From contig NZ_JBQHTM010000009.1 in assembly GCF_052065695.1 (NCBI RefSeq), positions 1-64,000 on the forward strand: a stretch of DNA of 64,000 nucleotides, read 5' to 3'. Positions within the stretch are counted from its first letter, which is position 1, and each line of letters starts with the position of its first letter. The notes beneath the pieces were generated by a model that worked only from the letters and a program-made list of their open reading frames with translations, ran no database searches and was not told the DNA's origin. The stretch comes from Intestinimonas sp052065695 (GTDB lineage Bacteria > Bacillota > Clostridia > Oscillospirales > Oscillospiraceae). The position numbers and the translations under genes were made by a program. Of the stretch, positions 42,797 to 50,184 are shown piece after piece.

Positions 42797-43234
42797 ATGA
42801 ACGTAAGTGAAGAACTCATTCGCAGCATTGTAGAAAAGGTTATCGCCGAAGCGGCGGGCTCTACCGGCAAGTGCGACTTCCAGAAGCAGGTGGACCCCAG
42901 CGGCGTCATCGGCGTCAAGACCTCCACCGTAAAACTGGAGCCCTTTGAGGGCCGTAACGATGTCAAGCTCAAGGACGTGGCCACCCTGGAGGAGGCCCCC
43001 CGCATGGGCTGCGGCATCATGGAGCTCTCCGACGGAGCCGACTTCGAGTGGACCCTGACCTACGATGAGTGGGATATCGTGCTGGAAGGCCGTCTGGAGA
43101 TCAAGATCGACGGTCGTGTGGTGGGCGGCGACGCCGGCGATGTGATCTACATCCCCAAGGGCAGCCATATCCACTTCAGCACCCCCGACTATGCCAAGTA
43201 CGCCTACACTGTTTTCCCCGCCGACTGGCAGTAA
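42797..43234 (+). CDS. eutQ: EutQ, cupin-fold ethanolamine utilisation protein
   Basis: This 145-residue protein has an N-terminal amphipathic helix MNVSEELIRSIVEKVIAEAA and a C-terminal cupin domain: MGCGIMELSDGADFEWTLTY and DVIYIPKGSHIHFSTPDYAKY. It is shorter than enteric EutQ. Enteric EutQ has acetate kinase activity and is needed for compartment formation. Last gene of the main operon, followed by a strong terminator. Confidence 0.94.
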   Translation: MNVSEELIRSIVEKVIAEAAGSTGKCDFQKQVDPSGVIGVKTSTVKLEPFEGRNDVKLKDVATLEEAPRMGCGIMELSDGADFEWTLTYDEWDIVLEGRLEIKIDGRVVGGDAGDVIYIPKGSHIHFSTPDYAKYAYTVFPADWQ

Positions 43235-43243
43235 CCAATTCAG

Positions 43244-43287
43244 ATGGACCCCGCCGCAGGAACTGCGGCGGGGTCCATTTCGTTTTT
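43244..43287 (+). terminator. Terminator of the eut operon
   Basis: ATGGACCCCGCCGCAG (43244-43259) and CTGCGGCGGGGTCCAT (43263-43278) form a perfect 16-bp stem, followed by TTCGTTTTT. It lies 9 bp after the eutQ stop. Confidence 0.92.
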
Positions 43288-43305
43288 GAATGTGTTTCCC
43301 CCCCC

Positions 43306-43335
43306 TTGACAAGGAGGCAAGAGGGCCAGTATAAT
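43306..43335 (+). promoter_or_regulatory. Promoter of the riboswitch RNA
   Basis: TTGACA (43306-43311) and TATAAT (43330-43335) are 18 bases apart, giving a start near 43342. Because the operon terminator precedes it, the riboswitch RNA is an independent transcript. Confidence 0.85.
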
Positions 43336-43369
43336 ACATATAAGCCAAGCTGACAACTGAATCATAAGT

Positions 43370-43535
43370 GGTACACAGGTGCTTTGACGAGCTCAAAAGG
43401 GAAGTCGGGTGAGAATCCCGCGCAAAGCCGTTGCTGTATTGGCGAAGTGGTCCCCATTAGGTCACTGGAGCGGAAGCTCTGGGAAGGCGGGGAGCGCGTT
43501 TGGACGCCTAAGTCAGAATACCTGCCTGTGTATGG
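43370..43535 (+). promoter_or_regulatory. Adenosylcobalamin (B12) riboswitch
   Basis: Conserved cobalamin aptamer elements appear in order: ACACAGGTGCTTT (P1/P2 start), AAAAGGGAAGTCGGGTGAGA, GAATCCCGCGC, GCCGTTGCTGTAT, GTCACTGGAGCGGAAGCTCT, GGGAAGGCGG and the B12 box AAGTCAGAATACCTGCC. The P1 stem pairs ACACAGG (43373-43379) with CCTGTGT (43525-43531). Confidence 0.93.
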
Positions 43536-43593
43536 CGCACACGAGACCTCCTCGCGCTTAGGAGGGTGCAGTTCCCACGGTGAGAGCCTGTGG

Positions 43594-43634
43594 GCCGTTG
43601 CTGTATCCTTTTTAAGAGGGATACGGCTTTTTTG
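43594..43634 (+). terminator. First terminator of the riboswitch RNA
   Basis: GCCG-(TTGCTG)-TATCC pairs with GGATA-CGGC, with a 6-base bulge and T6 after it. Its 5' arm repeats the 13-mer GCCGTTGCTGTAT that also occurs in the aptamer (43427-43439). It may be the ligand-controlled stop. Confidence 0.7.
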
Positions 43635-43684
43635 TTGTCGGCGCTAAAGGGTGGACGGGACGAACCGCCATTCCTCCTTATGCG

Positions 43685-43756
43685 ATGTGTCAGGTGGCCA
43701 ACTTCACCTCCCTTTGGAACTGGTATGGCAAGCTGATGCAGGGCAAGGACCCATAG
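43685..43756 (+). other. Possible 23-codon ORF or gene remnant inside the riboswitch RNA
   Basis: An ATG at 43685 opens a 23-residue frame (MCQVANFTSLWNWYGKLMQG then KDP). The composition looks protein-like, but there is no ribosome site (only TCCTCC, the complement). The DNA here also forms a long inverted repeat (TGGTATGGC with GCCATACCA), so it may simply be structured RNA. I do not recognise a family. Confidence 0.2.
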
Positions 43757-43806
43757 CTGCCACTGTGGGTCCAGCCATACCAGGAAATACCCGCCTGTGG
43801 AGAAGA

Positions 43807-43847
43807 GCGGAGCCATCCCGATGCAGGGATGACTCCGCAGTTTTTTT
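43807..43847 (+). terminator. Second terminator of the riboswitch RNA with ANTAR-like loop
   Basis: A 12-bp stem with one C-A mismatch closes the hexaloop GATGCA (43820-43825) and is followed by TTTTTTT at 43841-43847. Confidence 0.85.
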
Positions 43848-43889
43848 GCCGAAAAGAGCCGAAAAAAGCGGTACCACACTGGTGTTCCG

Positions 43890-43918
43890 TTGACAAAAAG
43901 GATGTGGCCCGATATAAT
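43890..43918 (+). promoter_or_regulatory. Promoter of the second eutL
   Basis: TTGACA (43890-43895) and TATAAT (43913-43918) are 17 bases apart. The leader to the ATG at 43993 is about 68 bases with GC-rich hairpins and no T run, so this copy appears independent of the ANTAR attenuators. Confidence 0.88.
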
Positions 43919-43992
43919 CATACTGATGATATATGCTGCCGGCTGGACGGCAGGCCGGGCGGCAACGCTGCCCGTGAAGGAGGAGACGGATC

Positions 43993-44643
43993 ATGAAACG
44001 AGATCCTGTGAAAGCAACTGTACTGGCCACCAAGCTGATCCCAAACGTATCTCCTGATCTGGCCAAGGAGTTTGGCTTGCAGCCCGGCGAGAAGTCCCTG
44101 GCGCTGGTTACTGCCGACTGCGATGATGTGACCTATACCGCTCTGGACGAGGCCACCAAGAAGGCCGACTGCCGTGTGGCCTACGCCAAGAGCTTCTACG
44201 GCGGTGCCGCCAACGCCAACACCAAGCTGGCCGGCGAGATCATCGGCATCCTGGCTGCCCCGAACCCTGCTGAGGCCAAGGCCGGCCTGGAGGCTTGTGT
44301 GGACATGATCGAGAACGTGTGCCACTTCGTCTCCGCCAACGAGGACGACACCATCGTCTACTATGCCCACTGCATCTCCCGGACCGGCTCCTACCTGTCC
44401 GAGGCCTGCGGTATCCAGGAGGGTGAGGCTATCGCCTACCTGATCGCGCCTCCTCTGGAGGCCATGTACGGCGTAGATGCCGCTCTGAAGGCCGCCGACG
44501 TCCGTCTGTGCGTGCTGTATGCGCCCCCCAGCGAGACCAACTTCGGCGGTGGTCTGCTCACCGGCAGCCAGTCCGCCTGTAAGTCCGCCTGCGACGCCTT
44601 CGCCGCCGCTGTGGAGTTCGTGGCCGACAACCCCATCGACTGA
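43993..44643 (+). CDS. eutL: Shell protein EutL (second copy)
   Basis: This 216-residue EutL is nearly identical to the one at 33115. It has K, L, S, L and F where copy 1 has R, I, A, M and L among the first 30 residues, and E for A at the AKAGL(A/E)ACV site. Beyond codon 30 the DNA is also almost identical, pointing to recent duplication or gene conversion. AAGGAGGAGACG precedes the ATG. It has its own promoter and terminator, so this shell protein could be made outside ethanolamine control. Confidence 0.96.
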   Translation: MKRDPVKATVLATKLIPNVSPDLAKEFGLQPGEKSLALVTADCDDVTYTALDEATKKADCRVAYAKSFYGGAANANTKLAGEIIGILAAPNPAEAKAGLEACVDMIENVCHFVSANEDDTIVYYAHCISRTGSYLSEACGIQEGEAIAYLIAPPLEAMYGVDAALKAADVRLCVLYAPPSETNFGGGLLTGSQSACKSACDAFAAAVEFVADNPID

Positions 44644-44656
44644 TTTTTGCCCCATC

Positions 44657-44701
44657 AACGGCCCGGAGACGGCGTAGAATCACCGCTTCGGGCCGTTTTT
44701 T
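44657..44701 (+). terminator. Terminator after the second eutL
   Basis: AACGGCCCGGAG (44657-44668) pairs with CTTCGGGCCGTT (44686-44697) and is followed by a T run. Confidence 0.85.
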
Positions 44702-44733
44702 GCCCGTTCCGAATACTGAAAGGGAGGAAGTCT

Positions 44734-45489
44734 ATGCGTATCATCATCTCACCAGCTAAGAAAATGAACGAAGATCTGGACGGGCTGCCGCCTAAAGAGC
44801 TGCCTGCTCTGCTGGAGGAGACAGAGCAGCTGCTGGGCTATCTGAAGGGCCTTTCTTTAACGGAACTGAAGAAGCTGCTCGCCTGCAACGATCAACTGGC
44901 CCAACTCAACTACCAGCGGTTCCAGACCATGGACCTGCGCCAACGGTTGACACCGGCGCTTCTGGCCTATGAAGGGATTCAGTATCGTTATATGGCGCCT
45001 GCGGTATTTTCAGAAGGAGCGTTGGCCTATGTGCAGGAGCACCTGCGCATCCTCTCCGGTTTTTACGGAGTGCTCCGCCCCTTCGACGGAGTGACTCCCT
45101 ACCGGTTGGAGATGCAGGCCAAGCTGAAGACTCCGTTTTGTAAGGACCTCTATGCTTTCTGGGGAGGCAAGCTGGCCGAGGCTCTGATGCCCGACGGCGT
45201 GGTAGTGGATTTGGCCTCTGGGGAGTATAGCAAGGCGGTGATCCCCCACCTGCCCGCCGGAACAAGGGTGATTACGCCCGTTTTCGGGGAGCTGCGTGTC
45301 GACGGAAAGATAGTGGAGAAAGGGGTCCATGTCAAGATGGCCAGAGGGGAGATGGTCCGTTTTCTGGCAGAGGGCAGCGTGGAAGACCCGGAGGGCATCA
45401 CCGCCTTCGAGGGACTCCATTTTCGGTATTGCCCACAGAGATCCCAGCCGGACCGACCGGTCTTTCTGCGCGATGTGGAGAAAAGGTAA
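44734..45489 (+). CDS. yaaA: Peroxide stress protein YaaA (UPF0246)
   Basis: This 251-residue protein starts MRIIISPAKKMNEDLDGLP after AGGGAGGAAG. It contains LRILSGFYGVLRPFDGVTPYRLEM and the C-terminal KMARGEMVRFLAEG typical of YaaA. YaaA lowers free iron under peroxide stress in Escherichia coli. The biochemical activity is unclear. It is monocistronic. Confidence 0.95.
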   Translation: MRIIISPAKKMNEDLDGLPPKELPALLEETEQLLGYLKGLSLTELKKLLACNDQLAQLNYQRFQTMDLRQRLTPALLAYEGIQYRYMAPAVFSEGALAYVQEHLRILSGFYGVLRPFDGVTPYRLEMQAKLKTPFCKDLYAFWGGKLAEALMPDGVVVDLASGEYSKAVIPHLPAGTRVITPVFGELRVDGKIVEKGVHVKMARGEMVRFLAEGSVEDPEGITAFEGLHFRYCPQRSQPDRPVFLRDVEKR

Positions 45490-45506
45490 AGTGGGGTAAA
45501 ATTCCG

Positions 45507-45535
45507 TTGACGGTGGCATAAATAGCATGTATAAT
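45507..45535 (+). promoter_or_regulatory. Promoter of the Na/Pi cotransporter gene
   Basis: TTGACG (45507-45512) and TATAAT (45530-45535) are 17 bases apart, giving a leader of about 250 bases before the ATG at 45795. Confidence 0.85.
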
Positions 45536-45541
45536 GTAATT

Positions 45542-45700
45542 GTGAAAGATTGTGTTTGGGACAGAAAGGACCATGGAGCTATGAGCGATGCTGCTGCGGA
45601 AAAAGCCACTGTGCTCACGCGCAAGTGGAGTTGCCCCAGGCCCGTTGAAGAGACATGACCTGCTTTTCGAATGGAAAAGCAGGCTATGTCTTTTTCTTTT
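45542..45700 (+). promoter_or_regulatory. Structured leader with terminator, candidate riboswitch of unknown class
   Basis: About 105 bases with several possible stems (for example GAGC...GCTC around 45586-45617) precede an intrinsic terminator. The terminator is AGACAT-CCTGCTTTTC (45651-45668) with GAAAAGCAGG-ATGTCT and then TTTTTCTTTT (to 45700). A terminator about 95 bp before the start codon and inside the transcript implies attenuation. I could not match it to a known riboswitch consensus. Confidence 0.55.
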
Positions 45701-45794
45701 GCCCGAACGCAGGAAAACGCCTGCGGACGGATGGCAAGGGAACTGATCCGACCATTCGATTTCAGAGAGTAGAAAGAGAAAAAGGAGCATTTCG

Positions 45795-47447
45795 ATGAGT
45801 ATTGCCAATATTCTGAGCCTGTTGGGCGGCTTAGCGCTGTTCCTGCACGGAATGCAGATGATGAGCTCCGGCCTGGAGGCCGCGGCCGGCAACCGTATGA
45901 AGAGCATCCTGGAAAAGCTGACGGCCAACCGGGTGCTGGGCGTACTGGTGGGTGCGGTGATCACCGCCGTCATCCAGTCCTCCTCCGCCACCACGGTCAT
46001 GGTGGTAGGCTTCGTTAACTCCGGCATGATGACCCTCACGCAGGCGGTGTGGATCATCATGGGCGCCAACATCGGCACCACCATCACCGGACAGCTCATC
46101 GCCCTGGACGTAGGCGCTTTGGCCCCCTTCTTTGCCTTCCTGGGCGTGGCTATGATGGTATTTTTGAAAAAACCGCAGCTCCACCACTACGGCAGTATCC
46201 TGGGCGGCCTGGGTGTCCTCTTCATCGGTATGGACATGATGAGCGCAGCCATGGTCCCCCTGCGCGAAATGCCCGCTTTTGTGGACCTGATGACCAAATT
46301 CTCCAATCCGGTGTTGGGTATCCTGGCCGGCGCACTCTTCACCGCCCTCATCCAGTCCTCCTCCGCTTCTGTGGGTATTCTCCAGGCGCTGGCCAACAGT
46401 GGCGTCATCGGACTGGGCAGTGCCGTGTATGTCCTGTTCGGCCAGAATATTGGTACCTGCATCACCGCTGTGCTGGCCTCGGTGGGCACCGGGCGCAATG
46501 CCAAGCGGACCACTATCATCCACCTGATGTTCAACATCATCGGCACCGTTCTATTTACCACGCTGTGCCTGGTGACCCCGCTCCTGGGGATCTCCCTGGT
46601 GGGTTTCGTGGAGAGCCTCACGCCCAACAGCCCTGCCTCTCAGATCGCCAACATGCACACCCTCTTTAATATCGTCACCACGCTGCTCCTGCTGCCTCTG
46701 GGCAAGTGGATGGTGAAGGCGGCCATGCGCATCCTGCCTGAGCGCAAGCAGGATCTGGACGAGGGAATGCATCTAGCCTACCTCACGCCCATCAACGCCA
46801 ATCAGGACCGTACCATCGGTCAGTCTGCCATCTATATCAGTCAGCTTCGTCAGGAACTCAACCGCATGCTGGACATGGCGAAGGAAAATGTCTCCACCGC
46901 CTTCCGGGCGGTACTGGACCGTGACCCTTCCTTGGTGACCAAGGAGGAGTCGGTAGAGGAATATATTGACTTCCTCAACAAGGAAATTTCCCAGTTTATC
47001 TCCCATGTGATCGTCCACGAGACCAATGAGCAGGATTCCGCCGCGGTAAGCGCCTATTTCAAGATCGCGGGCAACATTGAGCGTATCGGTGACCACGCCA
47101 TGAACATCTGCGGTTACAGCGGGATTCTAAAGGAGAAGGATGTCCACTTCTCCGAGGAAGCAAAGGAAGAAATCCGGGAGATGGAGGCTGTCAGCCGCAA
47201 AGCCATTGAGGCGCTCAGCGGTGTGGTATCCGATCCCGTGGAGTGGCTCAGCGAGGTTTCCGCCCTGGAGCAGAAGATGGACGACATGACGGCCAGCTTC
47301 CGGCGCCACCAGATGGAGCGGATGCGCAAGGGTATTTGCTCCGATGAGGGCTGTATTCTGTTCTCTGAGATGCTAACCGACTTTGAGCGTATCGGCGATC
47401 ATGTGCTCAACATCGCGCAGGAGCGCTCCAGTGCCAGCCTGCCCTGA
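45795..47447 (+). CDS. Na/Pi cotransporter family protein with PhoU-like C-terminal domain
   Basis: This 550-residue protein carries two copies of the NptA QSSSA motif (VITAVIQSSSATTVMVVGF near 55-75 and LFTALIQSSSASVGILQAL near 180). It has about 8-9 membrane segments to residue 310, then a helical PhoU-like domain (about 345-545). It couples sodium to phosphate uptake at the cytoplasmic membrane. AAAGGAGC precedes the ATG. Expression is probably controlled by the leader terminator at 45651-45700. Confidence 0.93.
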   Translation: MSIANILSLLGGLALFLHGMQMMSSGLEAAAGNRMKSILEKLTANRVLGVLVGAVITAVIQSSSATTVMVVGFVNSGMMTLTQAVWIIMGANIGTTITGQLIALDVGALAPFFAFLGVAMMVFLKKPQLHHYGSILGGLGVLFIGMDMMSAAMVPLREMPAFVDLMTKFSNPVLGILAGALFTALIQSSSASVGILQALANSGVIGLGSAVYVLFGQNIGTCITAVLASVGTGRNAKRTTIIHLMFNIIGTVLFTTLCLVTPLLGISLVGFVESLTPNSPASQIANMHTLFNIVTTLLLLPLGKWMVKAAMRILPERKQDLDEGMHLAYLTPINANQDRTIGQSAIYISQLRQELNRMLDMAKENVSTAFRAVLDRDPSLVTKEESVEEYIDFLNKEISQFISHVIVHETNEQDSAAVSAYFKIAGNIERIGDHAMNICGYSGILKEKDVHFSEEAKEEIREMEAVSRKAIEALSGVVSDPVEWLSEVSALEQKMDDMTASFRRHQMERMRKGICSDEGCILFSEMLTDFERIGDHVLNIAQERSSASLP

Positions 47448-47465
47448 GGTGGAAGATAGAACAAA

Positions 47466-47501
47466 ACCGCCATGCTCCGGCTCAGGCCGGGACATGGCGG
47501 T
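47466..47501. terminator. Convergent hairpin
   Basis: ACCGCCATG (47466-47474) pairs with CATGGCGGT (47493-47501), with an inner CCGG/CCGG stem. Short A and T runs lie outside. It is between convergent genes. Confidence 0.6.
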
Positions 47502-47511
47502 CTTTGTCTGT

Positions 47512-48981
47512 TTAGAGGGGCTCACCGGAGAAAATGCTCCAGCCGTCTTTGCCGCGGTGCTTGGCACAGTATAGAGCGCTGTCGGCGTGGGGATAGAGCT
47601 CATTAAAGGAGTGACCTTGGTCGGGGATCATAGCAGCGCCTACGCTACAGGAGACGGAGATTTGAGAGTAGGTTGGGTCTGTGAGGAGACGGAATTCTTC
47701 GCACAGGCGGCGCATGTGCAGTTCCAAAACCGACTGGGAGGATACATCCTTCATCAGGACCATAAACTCATCACCGCCGATTCGACCGATGACATCACTC
47801 TGACGGAAATGAGCGCGCAGCAGGTCCGCAGTCAGGATCAGAATGGAGTCACCGGCCTGGTGTCCCCAGACATCGTTGATTTTCTTGAAATTGTCCAGAT
47901 CCAACATCAGAAGGGCGCCCTGCCTGTTGGGGCCGGCCAGCCAGGTATTGATACACGCACTGGTGCTGGTGCGATTGAGCAGGCCGGTGAGAGGATCGGC
48001 CTGGGCCTGATGGAGCAGTCGGCGCCGGTCTCCCAGAGAAATGTGGATCATAGAGATCAGGAGAAGCAGCACGCCCGCCAAAAAGGCGATCCCCAGATAG
48101 AGAACATCCCGGAAGATGAAGCTGTAGTCGGCGCTGGCCTCACTGTCGGAGACGGTGTAGCACATCATCCAGCCGTTGTCCAGGCCGGTGGACTGGTAGA
48201 CCATGTACTGGACCTCACCGTTATAGCGGGCAAAGAAATGGCCGCTGGCACCGGAGGCGAAGTCCTGCCTGATCTGGTCGGCACCGGCGCCGACCAGAGG
48301 CTCCATAGAGGCATAGTAGTCAAAAATAGTGTCGTACTGGGTGGGAAGGGTAGGCGAGGTGGTAGAGATCAAGACACCGCCGGAGGTGACCAGCAGGGGG
48401 TGGCCTCTGCCGTTGTAGAGCCCGGAGAAGAGAAATTCGCTGACCTGTCCAATGTTGAAGGCGCCGCTTACTACCCCCAGGGTCTGACCGTCCTCGCTGT
48501 GTATGGGGACGGCCAGGACTACCTTTATCTCACTGTCCACAGAGCTGGAGAGCGGGTCGCTGATGGCGCGCGCACCGGACAAGGCGGTCAGGAAGTAGTC
48601 CCGGTATCCGACGTTGGTGATGGCGCCATCATTGGCGTAGCCAACGCCGGAGGGAGAGATGAGGAGGATGCGGGAGAACTTACCGGTGGAGACAATGGCG
48701 TTGGCCATCAGCAGATTGTCCGTATCGACCAGCTTTCCCTGGTGGGCCACAAAGCGGGCCAGACCGTCCAGCGTGGAAAAGTGCGTGTCAATAACGGAGT
48801 TGAGGTAGTTGCACTGCTGCTCCACATTGCTGCGCAGGGAGAGCAGGGTCTGCGCTTCCACAGAGTTCTTTTCATAGAAAATGAAAAAGATCATACAGAC
48901 TGCCAGATACAGTAAAAACAGGATCAGCAACGGCGCATAGCGGCGAATGCGGCTGACATGCAATTCAGAAATGATATCCAC
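47512..48981 (-). CDS. Membrane-anchored diguanylate cyclase (dCache-type sensor plus GGDEF)
   Basis: A protein of about 490-500 residues. It has a first membrane segment APLLILFLLYLAVCMIFFIF, a periplasmic-type Cache region (about 60-280), and a second membrane segment VLYLGIAFLAGVLLLLI. The GGDEF domain has RIGGDEFMVL with an RxxD product-inhibition site (RQSD) five residues upstream, so it should synthesise and sense c-di-GMP. The start is unresolved. The ATG at 49017 lies in an extended -10 (TGGTATACT). The strong AAGGAGG points to ATT 48972, and GTG 48981 and TTG 48963 are also in frame. Confidence 0.88.
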   Translation of the reverse strand: MDIISELHVSRIRRYAPLLILFLLYLAVCMIFFIFYEKNSVEAQTLLSLRSNVEQQCNYLNSVIDTHFSTLDGLARFVAHQGKLVDTDNLLMANAIVSTGKFSRILLISPSGVGYANDGAITNVGYRDYFLTALSGARAISDPLSSSVDSEIKVVLAVPIHSEDGQTLGVVSGAFNIGQVSEFLFSGLYNGRGHPLLVTSGGVLISTTSPTLPTQYDTIFDYYASMEPLVGAGADQIRQDFASGASGHFFARYNGEVQYMVYQSTGLDNGWMMCYTVSDSEASADYSFIFRDVLYLGIAFLAGVLLLLISMIHISLGDRRRLLHQAQADPLTGLLNRTSTSACINTWLAGPNRQGALLMLDLDNFKKINDVWGHQAGDSILILTADLLRAHFRQSDVIGRIGGDEFMVLMKDVSSQSVLELHMRRLCEEFRLLTDPTYSQISVSCSVGAAMIPDQGHSFNELYPHADSALYCAKHRGKDGWSIFSGEPL

Positions 48982-49152
48982 CTCCTTGCATGATATCCTG
49001 TACTCATAGTATACCATATTTTAAATGGAAGCGGAACGGGGAAACTGTCGGATTATAGATGTAAAGTTGCGAATTTTACATATAAAAGAAAGAAATAATG
49101 GATATAAAACAAAAATAAGTTACTATTTAAGACAAAAGGGGACAGGAAAACC

Positions 49153-50127
49153 ATGTATTATTACTTTGCTCCCATGGAGGGGGTGACGGGAAGGCTGTTC
49201 CGGCGGGTCCACAGTCAGTTCTTTCATGGGGTGGACAAATATTTTATGCCTTTTGTCTCGCCTGGAAAGGACAGGGTCTTTTCCAGGCGGGATATGAGGG
49301 AACTCACGCCGGATGCAGAGGCCAGGGTGCCGAAGGTGCCGCAGCTGTTGACCTGTCAGACGGAGGACTTCCTCTGGGCGGCAAAACTGTTGGCCGACCT
49401 GGGCTATCGGGAGGTTAATCTGAATCTGGGCTGTCCTTCAGGGACTGTCACCGCTAAAGGGAAGGGAGCCGGCTTCCTTCGGGACCCGGATGGACTGGAT
49501 CGCTTTCTGGAGCAGATCTTCAGCCGGAGCAAAGTCGCCATTTCCATCAAGACACGGGTGGGCTTTGCATCGCCGGAGGAATTTGAACGGCTACTGGAGT
49601 GCTTTGACCGCTATCCCTGTACGGAGCTTATCGTCCACCCTAGAGTGCGGTCAGACTTCTATAAAGGCAAGGTGCGGCTAGAGGCCTTTGCCTTGGCGAC
49701 GGAGCGGAGTACCGCTCCCCTGTGCTACAACGGAGATCTGACCACTTCGGATGAGATCGGGACCTTCCGGCAGCGGTTCCCAATGGTGGAGCGGGTGATG
49801 CTGGGCCGGGGATTGGTGGGCGACCCCGCCCTGGCGTCCAAGGCCAAAGGAGGACTGGCGGCCGACCGGGACACGCTGCGGCGGTTCCACGATGCCCTCT
49901 ATGAGGGCTACGTGGAGGCATTTGGCAGTCGGCACAACGCTATGCTTCGGATGAAGGAGCTGTGGTTCTATCTCATTTGGCTCTTTGACGGTCATGAGCG
50001 CCTGAGCAAGGCCCTGAAGAAGGCCAGAAACCCTGCCGAGTATGAAGCGTGTGTGGAGGCCATTTTCGGGGAGCTCTCCCTACGGAGGGATTCTGCTGCC
50101 GGCTGGCGGGATCGTCCTATTTTTTGA
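49153..50127 (+). CDS. tRNA-dihydrouridine synthase family protein
   Basis: This 324-residue TIM-barrel flavoprotein has MYYYFAPMEGVTGRLFRRVH, PQLLTCQTEDFLWAAKLLAD, VNLNLGCPSGTVTAKGKGAG (the active Cys in the NxGCP motif) and later MLGRGLVGDP. It reduces specific uridines in tRNA to dihydrouridine using FMN and NADPH. The C-terminal part is short compared with Dus proteins that carry a full RNA-binding domain. AAAGGGGACAGG precedes the ATG. Confidence 0.9.
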   Translation: MYYYFAPMEGVTGRLFRRVHSQFFHGVDKYFMPFVSPGKDRVFSRRDMRELTPDAEARVPKVPQLLTCQTEDFLWAAKLLADLGYREVNLNLGCPSGTVTAKGKGAGFLRDPDGLDRFLEQIFSRSKVAISIKTRVGFASPEEFERLLECFDRYPCTELIVHPRVRSDFYKGKVRLEAFALATERSTAPLCYNGDLTTSDEIGTFRQRFPMVERVMLGRGLVGDPALASKAKGGLAADRDTLRRFHDALYEGYVEAFGSRHNAMLRMKELWFYLIWLFDGHERLSKALKKARNPAEYEACVEAIFGELSLRRDSAAGWRDRPIF

Positions 50128-50152
50128 CACGGGTCCGGTCGGGTGGTATGAT
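50124..50152 (+). promoter_or_regulatory. Promoter of the nitroreductase gene
   Basis: TTGACA (50124-50129, overlapping the dus stop) and TATGAT (50147-50152) are 17 bases apart. Confidence 0.75.
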
Positions 50153-50184
50153 AGGAGCATCCTGATAGAAATGGGGGATCAAAC

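Larger units (their letters stand above)
43342..43847 (+). ncRNA. Candidate EutX/Rli55-like riboswitch-controlled regulatory RNA
   Basis: The transcript begins with an adenosylcobalamin riboswitch (43370-43535). It meets a first terminator at 43594-43634 (GCCG...TATCC with GGATACGGC, then T6). If it reads through, it ends at a second terminator at 43807-43847, whose stem GCGGAG-CATCCC / GGGATG-CTCCGC closes the loop GATGCA and is followed by T7. That loop fits the GANGNA loops of the three eut leaders. No convincing gene lies between. This matches the logic of EutX/Rli55, which titrate EutV when cobalamin is absent. Function is inferred; a classical pair of hairpins was not fully resolved. 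Confidence 0.68.

Noticed and set aside
43919..43992. Second eutL leader as an ANTAR attenuator
   Set aside because: Its hairpins have 8-9 base loops, and no T run or terminator follows.
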